Translations under genes and position numbers: made by a program | Notes under the pieces: generated by a model | Told to the model about the DNA's origin: nothing | Seen by the model: the letters and a program-made list of their open reading frames with translations, nothing else | Database searches by the model: none | NCBI GenBank assembly: GCA_023105745.1 | Contig: JALGQZ010000001.1 | Coordinates: forward strand, 63,368,937 to 63,432,936 | Reading direction: 5' to 3' | DNA: 64,000 bases | Source of the DNA: Austropuccinia psidii | Lineage: Eukaryota; Basidiomycota; Pucciniomycetes; Pucciniales; Sphaerophragmiaceae | Shown: piece after piece, positions 11,857-24,469 of the stretch | Position numbering within the stretch: the first letter of the stretch is position 1 | Layout of the letters: each line of letters starts with the position of its first letter

Positions 11857-14800
11857 AAAAAGATATAAAATAAAGAAATTTGAAATCAAAAAAAATAAAA
11901 TTGAATAGCTTTTATAGTTTTTTTATCAAATTAAACTTTTAATAATTGATAAGAATTCCATTTTTCTTATTATTATTTTTTTTCAAAAAATATCTTGAAC
12001 AAATTTCTTAGTTAAAATCTTTTATTGTGAATTTTTTTTGGCTTGAGATCACATTAAAAGTTTGAAAATTATCTACTTGGTTATTGTTATTTTTTTGAAA
12101 GAACTCTATTTGATTTTTTTTTCAAAAAAAAAAAACTATTAGAAATATGAAATTTTATTAAAAAAATTCAGATTTATTCTTTATTTTTTTTAGAATTTGG
12201 AATCTCATGTTGTTTAAAAAATATCACATATAAGATCTTTTGACTGAAAATAATTCCATTGTTAATCCTGTCATCATATTTTCAATTTTTGAAATTTTTA
12301 ACCTCATAATAAAGTTCTAATCTGACACTTCATCTTCATGTGTATTTTGAATCTCTGATGGACTCTTATCCTGAAACAAAAGCCAACAATTTATCAAAAA
12401 TATTCACAAAATAATTATTTAAAGTTATACAGATAGATAGCCATTCCAAAAACTCCTGAACCTCATTCTTATTTTGCATTTAATTTTACATTTATTTTAA
12501 TTAATACCAATGTAATCTCAAAATTTGAAAGGCATTTTCTATTAAAACTCTGAATTTTGAAGTACAAAGGATGAAATTACTGTTGTCTCTATATTAGGAT
12601 GAACTTAATTAATATTTTGGAAGAATTGATTGTGAGATTTTATATGCTTGATAATCAAGAATATATTAATCCTTTGAAGAATATTTTCCAATTAATTTTC
12701 AGGAAATATTAGATCCTGTACCCATCTTGAAAACCAATACATGCATTTTTCCTATCAAAATATTCTGCCATATCTTTTTTCTGTAATTGTAACAAAGATT
12801 TCAAACTACCATCTATACATAAACTTAAGCCTGGAGAGTCTTGTTCTTTCATGACCTATGATGTATCTATCTTTTCTTGTGAATTTTGCCATAATATAAG
12901 CTGTTTATTTTATTGTAGTAAGAATGAGATTTTTCTAGAAATATATGATAAAATGGCACCTTGACCTACTTCAGAAAGTATACCTATTTTTACTAATCAT
13001 ACTTCATTACCATGTGAGCCAAATTGGGACAATCTTACTTTCAATTAAACAAGGTATCCTGTTACTTAAAGCTTAAAGAATTTCAAAATACTGTATAATA
13101 TTTAATTTTATGAAATTATTTATTTAGTTCAATATATTCAGCTTATCATAATTTCCTGAATTAAGTTAAGTATCAAATGCTAATCTAGTGGATTGAGTTT
13201 TGGGAAATTATTGAAATGGTGTAAGGCTAAATAGATGGTTGTAATGAAAAAAATATGTAATCAAAAATATTTTCAGAATTATTTTGATATGGTTTGATTA
13301 TATGATTGTCTTTTTTTAAATTTTTTACAAAACTATTTGGGATTTAGATTAAAAAAATTGATCAGGTACCCACAAATATAAGTTCTCAATGACTAAAATT
13401 GTATAGCTAATTTTTTATTAAATTTCTCAAAGACAATAAATGAAATGTGGAACTTAATTCAAAGAATATTCAAGATTTTTAATGTAGGATTTGGAATTTT
13501 TGAGCTTCCCTATTATTTTTATTTTATTAAAGGATTATTTATTTATTTTTGAAATGAAATCATATTTCCAATTTTTTTAGTTTATTTTATTTTAATGATT
13601 AAAATTGAATGAAAGTATTACTTCTTTTATTTAATTAATCTTTTGTTTTCATTTTTTTAGGAAAAAAAAACTTTGAAATGTGATAAAGTTAAGTAAAAAG
13701 TGATTAATTAACTAAATAATTAATCATATTTATTATAATTTCTTTTTTTCTTTAAAAAAAAAAGGAAAACTATTCAAACTAAACTTAAATGGAAAATTTA
13801 ATTAATCATTAAAGAAACCAAAATAAAATATAATAAGTAATTAAAAGTTGTTATGTTCTCTATATTAATCAATTAATTGATCAAACATAAGATAATGATA
13901 AAACAAAAATTATATTTAAGTCTCAAATGTTCATTCAAAAAAATTTAATTTTTAATTTTTAATTTTTTTTTAAAAAATAAAAAATTAATTGTATTTTTTC
14001 AAAAGAAACAACCTTGGTTTTTTTTTTTGCTTTATTCATTCGAAATGATTAAATTCTTAATTAATTAATTAATTATTATTTTTTCTATCCGAAACTTATT
14101 CATTTTGATTTTTTGCATACTTATTACTTATTAAGAAAACTTAGAAATAAAAAATCAATTCATTTTTATTTTTATTTTTATTTTTATTTTTATTTTTATT
14201 TTTATTTTTACTATTTTTTTTTTAAATAAATAAATCAATTATTAAAAGTAACAAAAGAGTTTTTTTTGTTTATAATAAGTTAATGCTTAAATTTCATTTT
14301 TCTTTCATTATTATTTATGTTTTTGATTTATTTATTTTGCCTTTTTTTATTTTCGTTATTTTTTCTTTTGGAAATTCATTAATAAAAAAGTAGAGTTTTA
14401 GTAAATAATTTTGATTTTAATTTTTCGTTTCAAAAAAAAAATATTCCAAGATTTTTCTTTTAAGATTTTATGTGATTAAAATGTTTTTTTTTTTCAGAAG
14501 GTTTTTATTCATTATAAATTCAATTTATTTTCTATTGATTAATTCAGTGGGGTTAATTGGTTTTTTTGCACAGTATCAAGAATTTTAATATGAAATATAT
14601 ATCTTCCAAATCCATCAAAGAGGAATTAAAGGTGAACAGATTTGGGATTTGTAGTGTTTAAAAAGAAACTTGTTCGGACACAATTAGGCACAATAAATAG
14701 GATGATGATAGCTATCAATAGAAAATCAGATTATAGAACTTGTGAGGTAATAGTGGCAGTTGCTTTTTGGAAGAAACAGATAATTTTAAAAGAAAATAAC

Positions 14801-15616
14801 ATGTTGGATTCTTTCAAAAATTTCCATTGAATGTCAGTGAAAATTAAGAATCTTCAATGCCTTTTTTTTCAGACCAGATTTGTGAGCACGTATTTCTATG
14901 GATTTGAACAGGTATGGATAAGAAAGTTGCTACTGTAATAAGGAAATAAGGGGATTCTTTCTTTAAATCAATTTGAGAGTGATTCAATTAAAGCAGGTCA
15001 TTAAGAAAAAGCTGCTTTTCACCTTTTGCTTTAAGCTGAATTATGGTTTCTTTGATACTTTGCCTTGCAAATTTCATTCTGCCCTTTGATGTATTCTTGT
15101 ACCTTATTTTTGGCCACACAGCAGTTTCGAAATGATTTTCTTTGCAAGTGGTTACTACGTCTTCATTGGAGCATTTAGGTGAAATAGGCCAATAGCCAAA
15201 TATTCAATCGCATATTAGTTATTGCTATTTAGAACGACAACAATGCTTTATCACAAAAGGGAGGCCAAGTTAACCTCTTTATTCTTTTACAAAAGGCGAA
15301 AGAAGTTGCAGAATTAATTTATTTCTGCTTTCTTCGCTGTAAAAAAGCTTTTTACAAACTTATTGTTTATTCATTACAAATAGTTTTTGTTTAGTTTTCG
15401 TAATATATTTCCCCAAAAGGCCACAAAAACATAACTTTTATCTATTGACTTGATGTTTGTTTTAACCACAGAAAAAGCCGAAGGCAAAAACCCACTTGAA
15501 AATTTAGCTTTCCAAATGTAAATAAATAGGTTTGAGAAAGTAGTGAATTTCCCTCTAAAAGAACAAGCAAGGAAAAAATTCGAAAAAAAGTATTATTATT
15601 TTTTTAATTATACTCA
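11857..15616. other. AT-rich intergenic region, no convincing gene
   Basis: This region holds A/T homopolymers and simple repeats. 14642-14830 (+) is open for about 60 codons but starts without ATG, and no family was recognised; it could be a stray exon or chance. From about 14880 to 15616 base composition is less extreme, which may reflect the 3' flank of the GOLPH3 gene. Confidence 0.6.
14164..14212. repeat. (ATTTTT)n simple repeat
   Basis: About eight tandem copies of the hexamer ATTTTT, nearly perfect. Confidence 0.9.
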
Positions 15617-16897
15617 TCATAGCAATGAGTCCCTGAAGAAAAAATTCAATTAATTCATTGAGATCAATGAGAGATAAAAAGTGAGAACTCACATTTTACT
15701 GAACACATGTAAAACAGCTGCGACGACTTCTAACTGTAATTCATCACCAGGGACCATTTCAGCGCGACTCAATCTGGCGATTTCAACCAGATTAGCATTT
15801 GTGATATCAGAGGCACCAGTCCCTACTCTAGTAGCTGTCGGAGATCTTGATGGAGAAGCTACTGAACCAAATGGCCACTGAGAGAATTCGGCGAGTAACT
15901 CATCACATTTTTGAAAGGCTGCTTCTCGTGCATCATAGGATAGGTGGACAAGTGCGTTCTCCAGCACGTTTGCAGCAAAAGATGCACAGACCATACAAAC
16001 CGCACGCAGTGTTCGATAACGAACATTGGCCTGATAGAGATCTGAGACAGGGACAGCAACGGTGCGAGAGGTGAGTATAGAGAGCGTTCGCCGAAGAACA
16101 TCATCTTTGAAAGTAGAATCTGAGACAGGATGAGTGGCCATATCGAAAAGTAAAAAGTTTCGTTTCTCGGTTCTTAGAACGCCTTTATCGACTAAACCTT
16201 TTGCCAATCTCTCACGGACCTGCTTTAATTGATAACCGATCTTCATCACGTTCCAAGTTTCACCTAACCAAGTGAATTTGGATTAATAGTTAATGAAAAT
16301 TCTACATGAAAAGAATGAAAAATGTTTGATTAAGAACGACTGACCGGACATTAAATCTATCCAAGTTCCAACGCTCATTTTTTCGCTGGCTTTCATCATC
16401 TTGAGTGCTTCATCAAGTAAGACTTCGCCTGTCAAACGATCATCAATGACCTCAATGTAGCGATCGGGCAAAGGAAACCTTCGACGATTTGGATCGCGAA
16501 TCATAGCGATGCGATGTCTCAAAGCCAATTCAAGAAGGATGCAACCACGAAGGGTGTAAGAGATGTTATCATTCCAAAAAGACAAATAGCCCTGTTTATC
16601 CTTCAAGCCGAGCAATAAGATTTCTTCCATGATGGTAAGTTTGGGATTGAGAGAATGTTCATTGGAGTCCTCCAGATCCCTAGGATCAAAAGCAATTTTG
16701 TGGTTCCGATTTGGATCTGATTGATCATGGATGGAAGTCGAACCATTTGCAAGGCTCGTCGGATCACGATGAAAAGACCTAGGACGATTGGACTGGCTTT
16801 CGGAAGGCTGAGTACCAGAATCAGGCTGATGGGAAGGCGTAGAAGAGTTATTGCCGACCCTACGTCTTGAGAGACCGCCGACTGAGCTAGTGGCCAT
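15617..16897 (-). CDS. VPS74: GOLPH3/Vps74 family Golgi phosphoprotein, intact, three exons
   Basis: A peripheral Golgi protein that binds PtdIns4P and COPI coat and holds glycosyltransferases in the Golgi. Predicted exons on the - strand are 16897-16345, 16263-15693 and 15632-15617, giving 379 residues. Introns of 81 nt (GTCAGT...TTAG) and 60 nt (GTGAGT...TTCAG) keep the frame. The N-terminus has GLSRRRV, matching the coatomer-binding arginine cluster of yeast Vps74, then a Ser/Pro/Asn-rich linker. The GPP34 domain starts near residue 86 (LTIMEEILLLGL). Expected lipid-binding residues are present: W108, R117, K198, R201. NFLLFDMATHPV and the terminal MDSLL are family hallmarks. It is slightly longer than yeast Vps74 (345 residues). 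Composition is less AT-rich than its surroundings. The start is the first ATG in frame before the RRR motif. Confidence 0.95.
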
Positions 16898-19459
16898 TTG
16901 GGATGAAGTGTGATGGATGACGGATGGAGGAAATCTGAAGTTGATAAGAAATTGAATTGAATTAAATTAATTAAGCCCAAGATCACACACAGTAGTACTG
17001 TACAGCACAACAATAATCACCAGTCTCACTCATATCATGCCATAAATAATTACACTCAGACTCAGACTCAGACTCAGACTCAATCCAATTAAATTAAAAT
17101 CTGACTCAAATCTGCTCTCAATTACCATTTAATTATTAGTAAACTAATATTGAAGGATTTTAAATTATTACAAATTGATCACAAAAACATCTGGCAAGTA
17201 TTGGTTGAAAAATTTGACACTTTTTTCCACTCCAAGTATTGGAAACCTTTCACCTTAATTTCATTTTATTAGTTAAATATAAAATATTCCCTTCTTATTG
17301 ATAAATTGGATTTCGGGAAAATTATAAAGATTTTGATATTTGATATTAAACTTCATAAACATCTGTTTTGATGTAGTTTCTTGAATTGTGCCTCTAAAAT
17401 TGTCATATTTCGAGCTTTCAAATAATAAGGAAATTCTTTGAATCTAATGATAAAAAAAAATTGAACTTTATCATTCAGACATACTCAAAAAAGTTCAATT
17501 TAATATATATTTAAGAATCACTTGAACTAAGCTTATGAGGAATTCTGAAATCCATTGACCAAAAAACTTTTCAAAAAAAAATCAATTTTATTTTCAAATT
17601 AGTTTTAATTTCAATTTGTTTGAGTAGCGTTTTTCTGATTTAGTATAATATATTCTTGTTATAAAAATTAATTATTAAAATATAAATTATCTTCTATTTT
17701 ATAGATTTTTTCTTATTTTAATATTCTAATTCTTATATATTAACACAGAAAGAAGCTTACTTATTATTTTCTTCAAGAAAAACTTTTAAAATGAAGATTT
17801 GTTTTGCATGAACAAAATGATGTTTTTCAAGTTTATTTCAATAAAAAATAAATTTTAGAAAAATTTATTATATATATTTGAATGTTAACTAAGTTTTTTA
17901 TATTATATGGGATAAATTTTCAATTTTAACATTTAAAATTAGATTTAAAAAGAAGTAATTTATAAAGTTTATTTTTTTGGGTTTTTTTTTTTTTCAAAAA
18001 AGAACAGATGGATAAAGTGCAGAATAGCAGGAGTCAAAAATAAAAACTAGAAAAATTCTCTTTTTCCTAAGATCTTGAATGTTTCTTTTTGGATTTTCTA
18101 GATATAAAAAATCTGCTTTTTTGACTTTAAATCCCACTTTTTTTGAAGATTGATTTTTTCCACTATGAGTTTCTTCAGCTTAATAATACATTTCCTTCCT
18201 TTGAGAATATAAATATTTTGAATTAATTACATCTAGCTAATTTGAATAAACATCCTTGAAAATAATATCATTTCCATTGCATTAAATATAATAGATACCT
18301 ATATAGAGCTTTGATTCAAAAAGGAAATATTCCAGGTCCTTTAATTCACTGATAAAGTTCATTGGAGTAAGTGGACTCTACTTATTCAGATCTTTAAGCC
18401 CATATATCACTGTTAAATTGCATAGGTAACCTGATATCTCTTAAGATCCAAAAAATCAATCCATTCCCATATATATACATATAATTCATCATATTTAATC
18501 AAATAATCCAGTGGAAAGCTCTAAAGCTATCCCATACTACTCATAATTAATTCAGAAGGTTGGTATTAATAATTTAATCCAATTATGATTTTCATAATTA
18601 ATCCATATATAAAAAAGTGATATAGTTGCATAATATAGATTTTAATTATATTTATTATGATTAAATTTTGAGGAGGTATCTCTGAAGAAACCTTTGAGAA
18701 ATATCTTAATTAATTCCTAGCATTATTGTATAAACTTTCTAAAGCCTTCAAGAGATAGGGATATTTTAGGTTATACAAGCAGAGGGAAACCATCTTTGGC
18801 TTTTACTAATGTATAGGAGATTAATTTTCTGAGCTTTATTCAGGAATAGAAGTTTCATTCATTCCCTTTGAGCTACTACTAGATAGAGAAAATGATAAGT
18901 TCTCAACTTTTTTTAATAATAATCAAGATAAAGAAATCTTCAATGTTCATGAAAATTTTGTTTAATGTGAATAAGAGCTTTCTTATTAATAATTTTAGAT
19001 TTGATGGCTCCCTTTATAATAAAAATTTATGCAAAAAAGAGAAAATTTCCAGAATAATAATAGAAAGCTTATGAAAAGTAGATGAATTTAGTTTCAAGCT
19101 AAATATATGATGAATTTGAGTTTTTACAATATTTAAAAATACCAAAATGAGGTCCAAAAAGAAACACAGAAACCTTTCAATAAAAATTAATTTGAAGTAA
19201 TAGGAATGGGATTATAGAATTGAATAAGTCTTTTGAATTAATATGAGTATTCTTACCATTAAAAACAGACTATTTCCATTTTGTTTTCTTGATTTTTTTT
19301 GATTTAAAAATGAGCCCCTTTAATATTTGAAATTTCTTTCAGACTATATTATCTGTAATAAATATGCCACAAGCTTGGAAAATTTGAAGATAGAAAGTAC
19401 ATAAAACAATATCACACTTATGGAATCTCAAAATTATTTCTTGAGCTTAGATTTATTTA
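16898..19459. other. Upstream region of GOLPH3 and AT-rich spacer
   Basis: The first 200 bases should hold the GOLPH3 5' UTR and promoter and include a hexamer repeat at 17053-17082. The rest is AT-rich with no recognisable gene. A 60-codon frame at 18892-19074 (+) has no features and is probably chance. Confidence 0.6.
17053..17082. repeat. (ACTCAG)5 microsatellite upstream of GOLPH3
   Basis: Five hexamer copies of ACTCAG lie about 155-185 bases upstream of the GOLPH3 start codon, probably in its promoter or 5' UTR. Confidence 0.85.
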
Positions 19460-20746
19460 TTTAAGGTATTGATATAAAACTTTGATTAAAACTAAGTACT
19501 TTTCCTTTTATAAAAATTGGTATAAGGTAAATTTCATTAAAAATAGTCATTTATAAGAGTTTTCAGATAAGGCACACCAAATTTATTTTTTTCAACTTTG
19601 TTAGTGTAAAAAACTAATATTATAAAGATCTATTGTTTAATAAACAATGAAAATTTATCCAAAAATACTCTACAAGATATATTTATGGCTAAAAAAGGAA
19701 TCTCTTTATGAGAAACTTCAATTTGAATTAATTGAGAAAAGGACTGCAGGAAAATAATATGAGAAGAGAGTCTTTAAAATGAATATTAAGGAAAAAACAT
19801 TCCTAAAAGTGACAAGAGTGAATTTGGAAGCAAAGTGACAAAGCTAAAAGTTATGAAATATTCTTTAATTCACTTTTTGGCATGGTTAAAGGGTAAAAAT
19901 GATTATAATTATTCTTTAAATTATCTGAAAAGTCTGTGGGAATCTTTTATTGATTGTTTCAACAGCATTCAAACTAATTATAAAAGGAAAAGATTCTAAC
20001 ATGAAGAGAAAATTGGGGAAAAGAAGAAAGTATTTTATAGCCACTAATTCTCTTACTCAAATCAGTTGTGAGAAACACACTGACAACAGAAAAGCCATTA
20101 ATAGCATAATTGAACCCTGGTTTGGACTAAAAAGGGCTGGTCTTAGCCATTGCTATAGTAATGGTTGGTTTATAGCCTTAAAAACACATCAGAATGAGTG
20201 TAATAGACCTTATATCCAGTTAAAACTGTTATTACTAAGTTTTTTTAGCTTAAGGGTAGGTTTACCCTCTTAGAAACAGTGAAAACCACCCCAGTTGGTA
20301 TCAAAACCTCATCATCAATTGAGTCACAGGCCCTGTGACTCAATTCCAGGTAAAAAGTGACAAATTTTTTCCATCAATTTTGACATCTCATGCCTTTCAG
20401 AAAGGAATTTGGTGGAGTATGGCACCCTTGGAGCCAAGATTCTTTCTCCCAACTAAAATTAATCTTTCCAATTTATTTTTTCTTCAATCCCTCATCATAT
20501 ATTATAATATAAATTTTCATATGTAATTAAATTTAAAATTTACATTACACCACTGTAAGTTTTGATTCCAAATATGTAAATCCAAGCTGACTTATGTAAT
20601 ACATTTTCAAAACTTGACATTTCAATTGAAAATTATTTGATTCATCATAACTTCTAAGTTACACACAACACCTCAATTTTAAAACAAAAATTGATGGTTC
20701 AAACTTCATGTGGTGTGAATTAAATGAAATTTTTTAAGATTTTTAT

Positions 20747-21263
20747 AGGGTTTTGGTAAACCTGCATAAGCTTTTAGTAAAAACACGTAAGCCCTTATGT
20801 GTTTTTACTAAAAATGTTAAGGCCAAAAATGACAATAACAATTCCATTTCTGGAATTTTTAAGGCTATAAATGCCATTTATGGAATTGGTAAGGCTATAA
20901 ATGACATTAATGGCCTTAAAAATGCCATTCATGGCATTGTTAATGTCATTTATAGCCTTAAAATTTCTATAAATGGCATTGTTAATGTCATTTGTGGCCT
21001 TAACAATGCCATTTATGGCATTAATGGCCTTCAAAATACCATAAATGGCATTAACAATTCCATTGATGGAATTAATAATGCCCTTTATTGCATTTATAAC
21101 ACCATTAATGGCCTTAAAAATGCCATAAATAGCCATATTTCATTTAAAAACCACCCCTTATGTCTTTTTAACATACAATTATGTGTTTTTACCAATTGAT
21201 GGCAAAAACATGTAAGGGCTTATGTGTTTTTACTAAAAGCTTATGTGGGTTTACCAACACCCT
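20747..21263. mobile_element. MITE with MULE-type terminal inverted repeats
   Basis: A 517-bp non-coding element whose ends are AGGGTTTTGGTAAACCTGCA and, reverse-complemented, AGGGTGTTGGTAAACCCACA. Inverted similarity extends about 40 bp. The termini match the MULE copy ending at 11856 (AGGGTATTGGTAAACCCACA). A perfect TTTTAT duplication flanks it (20741-20746 and 21264-21269). It was probably mobilised by the MULE-OTU transposase family. It sits inside the solo LTR and so is younger than it. Confidence 0.85.
20830..21140. repeat. Dense array of short palindromes inside the MITE
   Basis: About 20 units built on GGCATT/AATGCC and GGCCTTAAAAATGCC alternate so that almost every unit can pair with its neighbours. 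Both strands translate into long open frames of Asn, Ile, Gly and Ala only because the repeat lacks stop codons. Confidence 0.85.
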
Positions 21264-21731
21264 TTTTATATTTTCATACAAAAAATACTAAAAATTCAAT
21301 TTAAGTTTATTTAGAGTTTGAGTTAGAGATTTTTTTTTCCTAAGAGGTTACCTCACCTGACTTTCTATGAGTAATTTGGTGGTAAAATAAATTTCATAAG
21401 CCTATTTATTAGAAAAAAAAAATTATAATAAATTTTATTAAAAAATTTCCAAAAGCAAAAATTTTGTTTTTAATATTTTTAATAAAAATTTATTTTTCAC
21501 TTTAATTCTTAATGTAAAAAATATATTATCAAATTTTTAGAATTTAATTCAATTTTAATGTTAAATTATGATTACAAATTTTAATTTTTTTATTTTAATT
21601 TTTTACTTAAAATTTATATTTATATCTCAGTTTTACTTTTATATTTGAAAATAATTTTATTATTTTCAACTATAACTTACTTTTATTCTTTGTGGTATTT
21701 TGGGTATATGAAAATGCCTCTAAGTCTCACA

Positions 21732-22487
21732 GAATATTTCACTTAAAGTTAGGTTTTTCAAACCAATTACTCATGGCCAAAGATGTACTATTTTGGCTTT
21801 TTGACAAAAGAAAGATCACATATCTTGGCATAGATATTGAGGTAAGGAGCTAAACTGGAAGGTAGATATAGGTCTCCCTTACTACTTAAATAAGGTAATC
21901 AGATGTGGAAATAAATTTCAAATTGAATAAGTGTAATATTATTCTATATCTTATAATGTTTCAGCCTCCAAATTTGGCCAAACTGGAATTCTTTTGGAAG
22001 CTGAAAAGTTTCAAAACATCACAAAGCTAAAAAAGGCCCATAAAAATAATAAAAATAAATCCCCAAGAAAAGATAAAAAAAACAAGAGTTTTGTAAATTT
22101 AAACATATAAAAGAACTTGTGTGGCTTTATCCACTATTTATAGCATTTAGTACCTGTGGTTATGATTTCAAGTTATTTTTCTTATCCATTAAAAATATAA
22201 AGTATAAGAATTAATTACTGAATATTTTCAAGAAAAGTATTAATATATTTATTGAATTCAAAACAAAATTAAAAGTATGTATTGAGGTGTATATAATAAT
22301 TTCATAAAATAAAATGTATTATTTTTACAGCCCAAACTTGTGAAAATATGGAAATTCTTGATATTTATTGAGATCATTTTGGAAAAAAAAATAAGATAAA
22401 AAAAGATTAAGGTTAATAGCATTCCTTGCATATATTTGGGTTTTGAAATGTACAAATAAAACATAAATTAATTGATATACCTGAATA
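21732..22487. other. AT-rich spacer, no gene seen
   Basis: This lies between the solo LTR and Gypsy-1. No motif was recognised. It ends in the TGTTT target site of Gypsy-1. Confidence 0.6.
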
Positions 22488-23696
22488 TGTTTTGTGAGCC
22501 TTAGAGGTAATTTCATATACCCAAAAGACCACAAATATAAAAAATAACATATTAATATAAATAAAATAAATTTATTTATATTATTAAAATAAAAATCAAA
22601 ATATAAATATAAAATTATATTAAAAATAAAAAATTAATTATAATTTAAAAATAAAAAAAATACATTAAATTTTGTAAATATAAAATTACATTTATACTTG
22701 AAAAAATTAAGTAAAAATCAAACTTTAACAAAATTGTGAGAAAATAAATAAATTTGGAAAAAAGTTAAATAAAATTTATTATAACTTTTTATCCAATAAA
22801 TAAACATATAAAATTTATTTCACCATTGGATTCCTCATAAAAAATCAGGTGGGGTCACCTCTGAGTGAAATTCTTGTAACTCAACTCTAAATAAGCTTAA
22901 ATTAAGTTTTTAGTATTTTCAATACAAAAGTTGAAAATCCTCAAAACCTTAATTTAATTCACACCACATGTGGTGTTAACCATCAATTTTTGTGTTAAAA
23001 TTGAGGTGTTGTGTTTAGTTTAGAAGTTATGAGGAATTGAAGTATTTTCAATTGAATTCAATTGAAATGTCAAAATGTGCGCGTGTATTACATAAGTGAA
23101 CTTTGATTTACATATGAGGTGTCAATTATTACTGTATTGAACTGTACAATTGAATTGAATTACATATGTAAATTATAAGTATAATACATGATGAGGAATT
23201 AAAGGAAAAATAAATTGGAAAGATTAAATTTGGGGGGGAAAAGGAACTCCAGCTCTAAGGGGGAGCTAGACCCCCAAAATCCTTGCTGACAGGCGTGGGA
23301 TGTCAAAATTCACGCAAAAGTTCATCACTTTTGGCCTGGAATTGAGTTACAGGGTCTGTGGACTCAATTGATGATGAGGTTTTGATACCAACTGGGGTAG
23401 TTTTAGCTGTTGCCAAGAGGGTAAAACTACCCTTAAGATAAAACAATCATAATAAAAACAGTTTTAACTGGTTTCTACGCCTCTGACACACATTCTGACG
23501 TGTTTTGAAGGCTCTAGGCCCGGTATTGCTATAGTAATGGCTGATTTAAGGGTCTAAAATGGCTAAAAATGGCTTAAACCAGCCCTTTTTGGTCTAAACC
23601 AGGGTTCAATGATGCCATAATTACTTTTCTGTTGTCAGACTGTTTTTCACGACTGACAAGAGTAAATTTTACTTTTGGAGCAAGAGAATTGATGGC

Positions 23697-23704
23697 TATA
23701 AAAG
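23697..23704 (+). promoter_or_regulatory. LTR TATA box
   Basis: TATAAAAG, retained as a TATA-like site at the equivalent place in the other LTRs of the window. Transcription would start about 25-30 bases downstream, near 23730. The 3' LTR copy is at 31955-31962. Confidence 0.65.
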
Positions 23705-24144
23705 AATGTCTTCTTTGCCCCACTTTTCTCTTCATGTTAGAATCTTTTCCTTTTATTAATTAGTTTAAAACTGTTAAACCAATCAATCAAAGATTCCAGC
23801 CACCACTTTTAAATCATTTTAATCCTTTTAACCACGTGAAAAAATCATTATAATCATTGTTTGTAACTCTTATAATCATTTTTACCCCTGAACCACCCCA
23901 AAAGTGAATTAAAGCATCTTTCATCACTGTAAACTTTGTCACTTTGTTTCCAAATTCACTCTGGTCACTTTTGGGCGTGTTTTCTCTTTAATATTCTTTT
24001 TAAAGACTTTGTTCTTTAATTAATTGCTTGCAGTTCTTTGCTCAATTAATTCCAATTGAAATTGCTCTTGAAGAAATTTCTTTTGTAGCCTTAAAATATC
24101 TCTTGTAGAGTATTTTTTGGATAAATCTTTATTGTTGGTAAAAC

Positions 24145-24182
24145 AATAAATTTTTATAATATTATTGTTTTATACTAATAAA
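24145..24182 (+). terminator. Poly(A) signals in the LTR
   Basis: AATAAA occurs at 24145-24150 and 24177-24182, about 415-450 bases after the predicted start. In the 3' LTR copy these would end the genomic RNA. Confidence 0.55.
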
Positions 24183-24323
24183 GTTATAAACAATAAAATT
24201 GGCGTGTTTTCTCTTAAAAATAATATTTCATACTATTTTTAATTGATTTTTACCTTATACAAATTTTGAGGACAGGAAAAGTACTTGATTTTTAATCAAA
24301 GTTTCATATCCACACCTTACATT

Positions 24324-24341
24324 TGGGGGCCCAGCCGTGAT
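24324..24341 (+). other. Primer binding site candidate
   Basis: TGGGGGCCCAGCCGTGAT begins two bases after the 5' LTR. TGG at the start fits the CCA end of a tRNA. It looks closest to proline-tRNA type sites, agreeing at about 14 of 18 positions with the well-known retroviral one. The site is conserved in Gypsy-2 (42011-42028). Confidence 0.75.
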
Positions 24342-24469
24342 ATTTTACCTGTGACATATTTTTTTACTCTTTTTAAATCTTTTTTCTTATATTGAAAAAT
24401 TTAAAAACATATAAAAAATACTTATAATTCAAAAAAAACCCATAAAAAATAACTTTTTTTCATATTATA

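Larger units (their letters stand above)
19460..21731 (-). mobile_element. Degenerate solo LTR of the Gypsy family, split by a MITE
   Basis: It follows the Gypsy LTR in minus orientation from TTTAAGGTATTGATAT (cf. TGTAAGGTGTGGATAT) to CCTCTAAGTCTCACA (cf. CCTCTAAGGCTCACA). Without the 517-bp MITE it is about 1.75 kb, the family's LTR length. No internal Gypsy sequence adjoins either side and no target duplication is left, so it is an old solo LTR. The position of the LTR TATA box is still recognisable near 20030-20040. Confidence 0.85.
22493..24321 (+). repeat. Gypsy-1 5' LTR (1,829 bp)
   Basis: Runs TGTGAGCC...CACCTTACA. U3 is AT-rich up to the TATA box at 23697. Poly(A) signals near 24145-24182 place R in between. 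It is longer than most fungal Ty3 LTRs. Confidence 0.95.

Noticed and set aside
14642..14830. A 62-codon + strand frame as a possible gene.
   Set aside because: It starts at TTG, has no recognised domain and no visible neighbouring exons; kept only as a remark in the intergenic entry.
20753..21199. A 148-codon + strand frame and a 113-codon - strand frame.
   Set aside because: Both are low-complexity translations of the palindromic MITE interior, which happens to lack stop codons.
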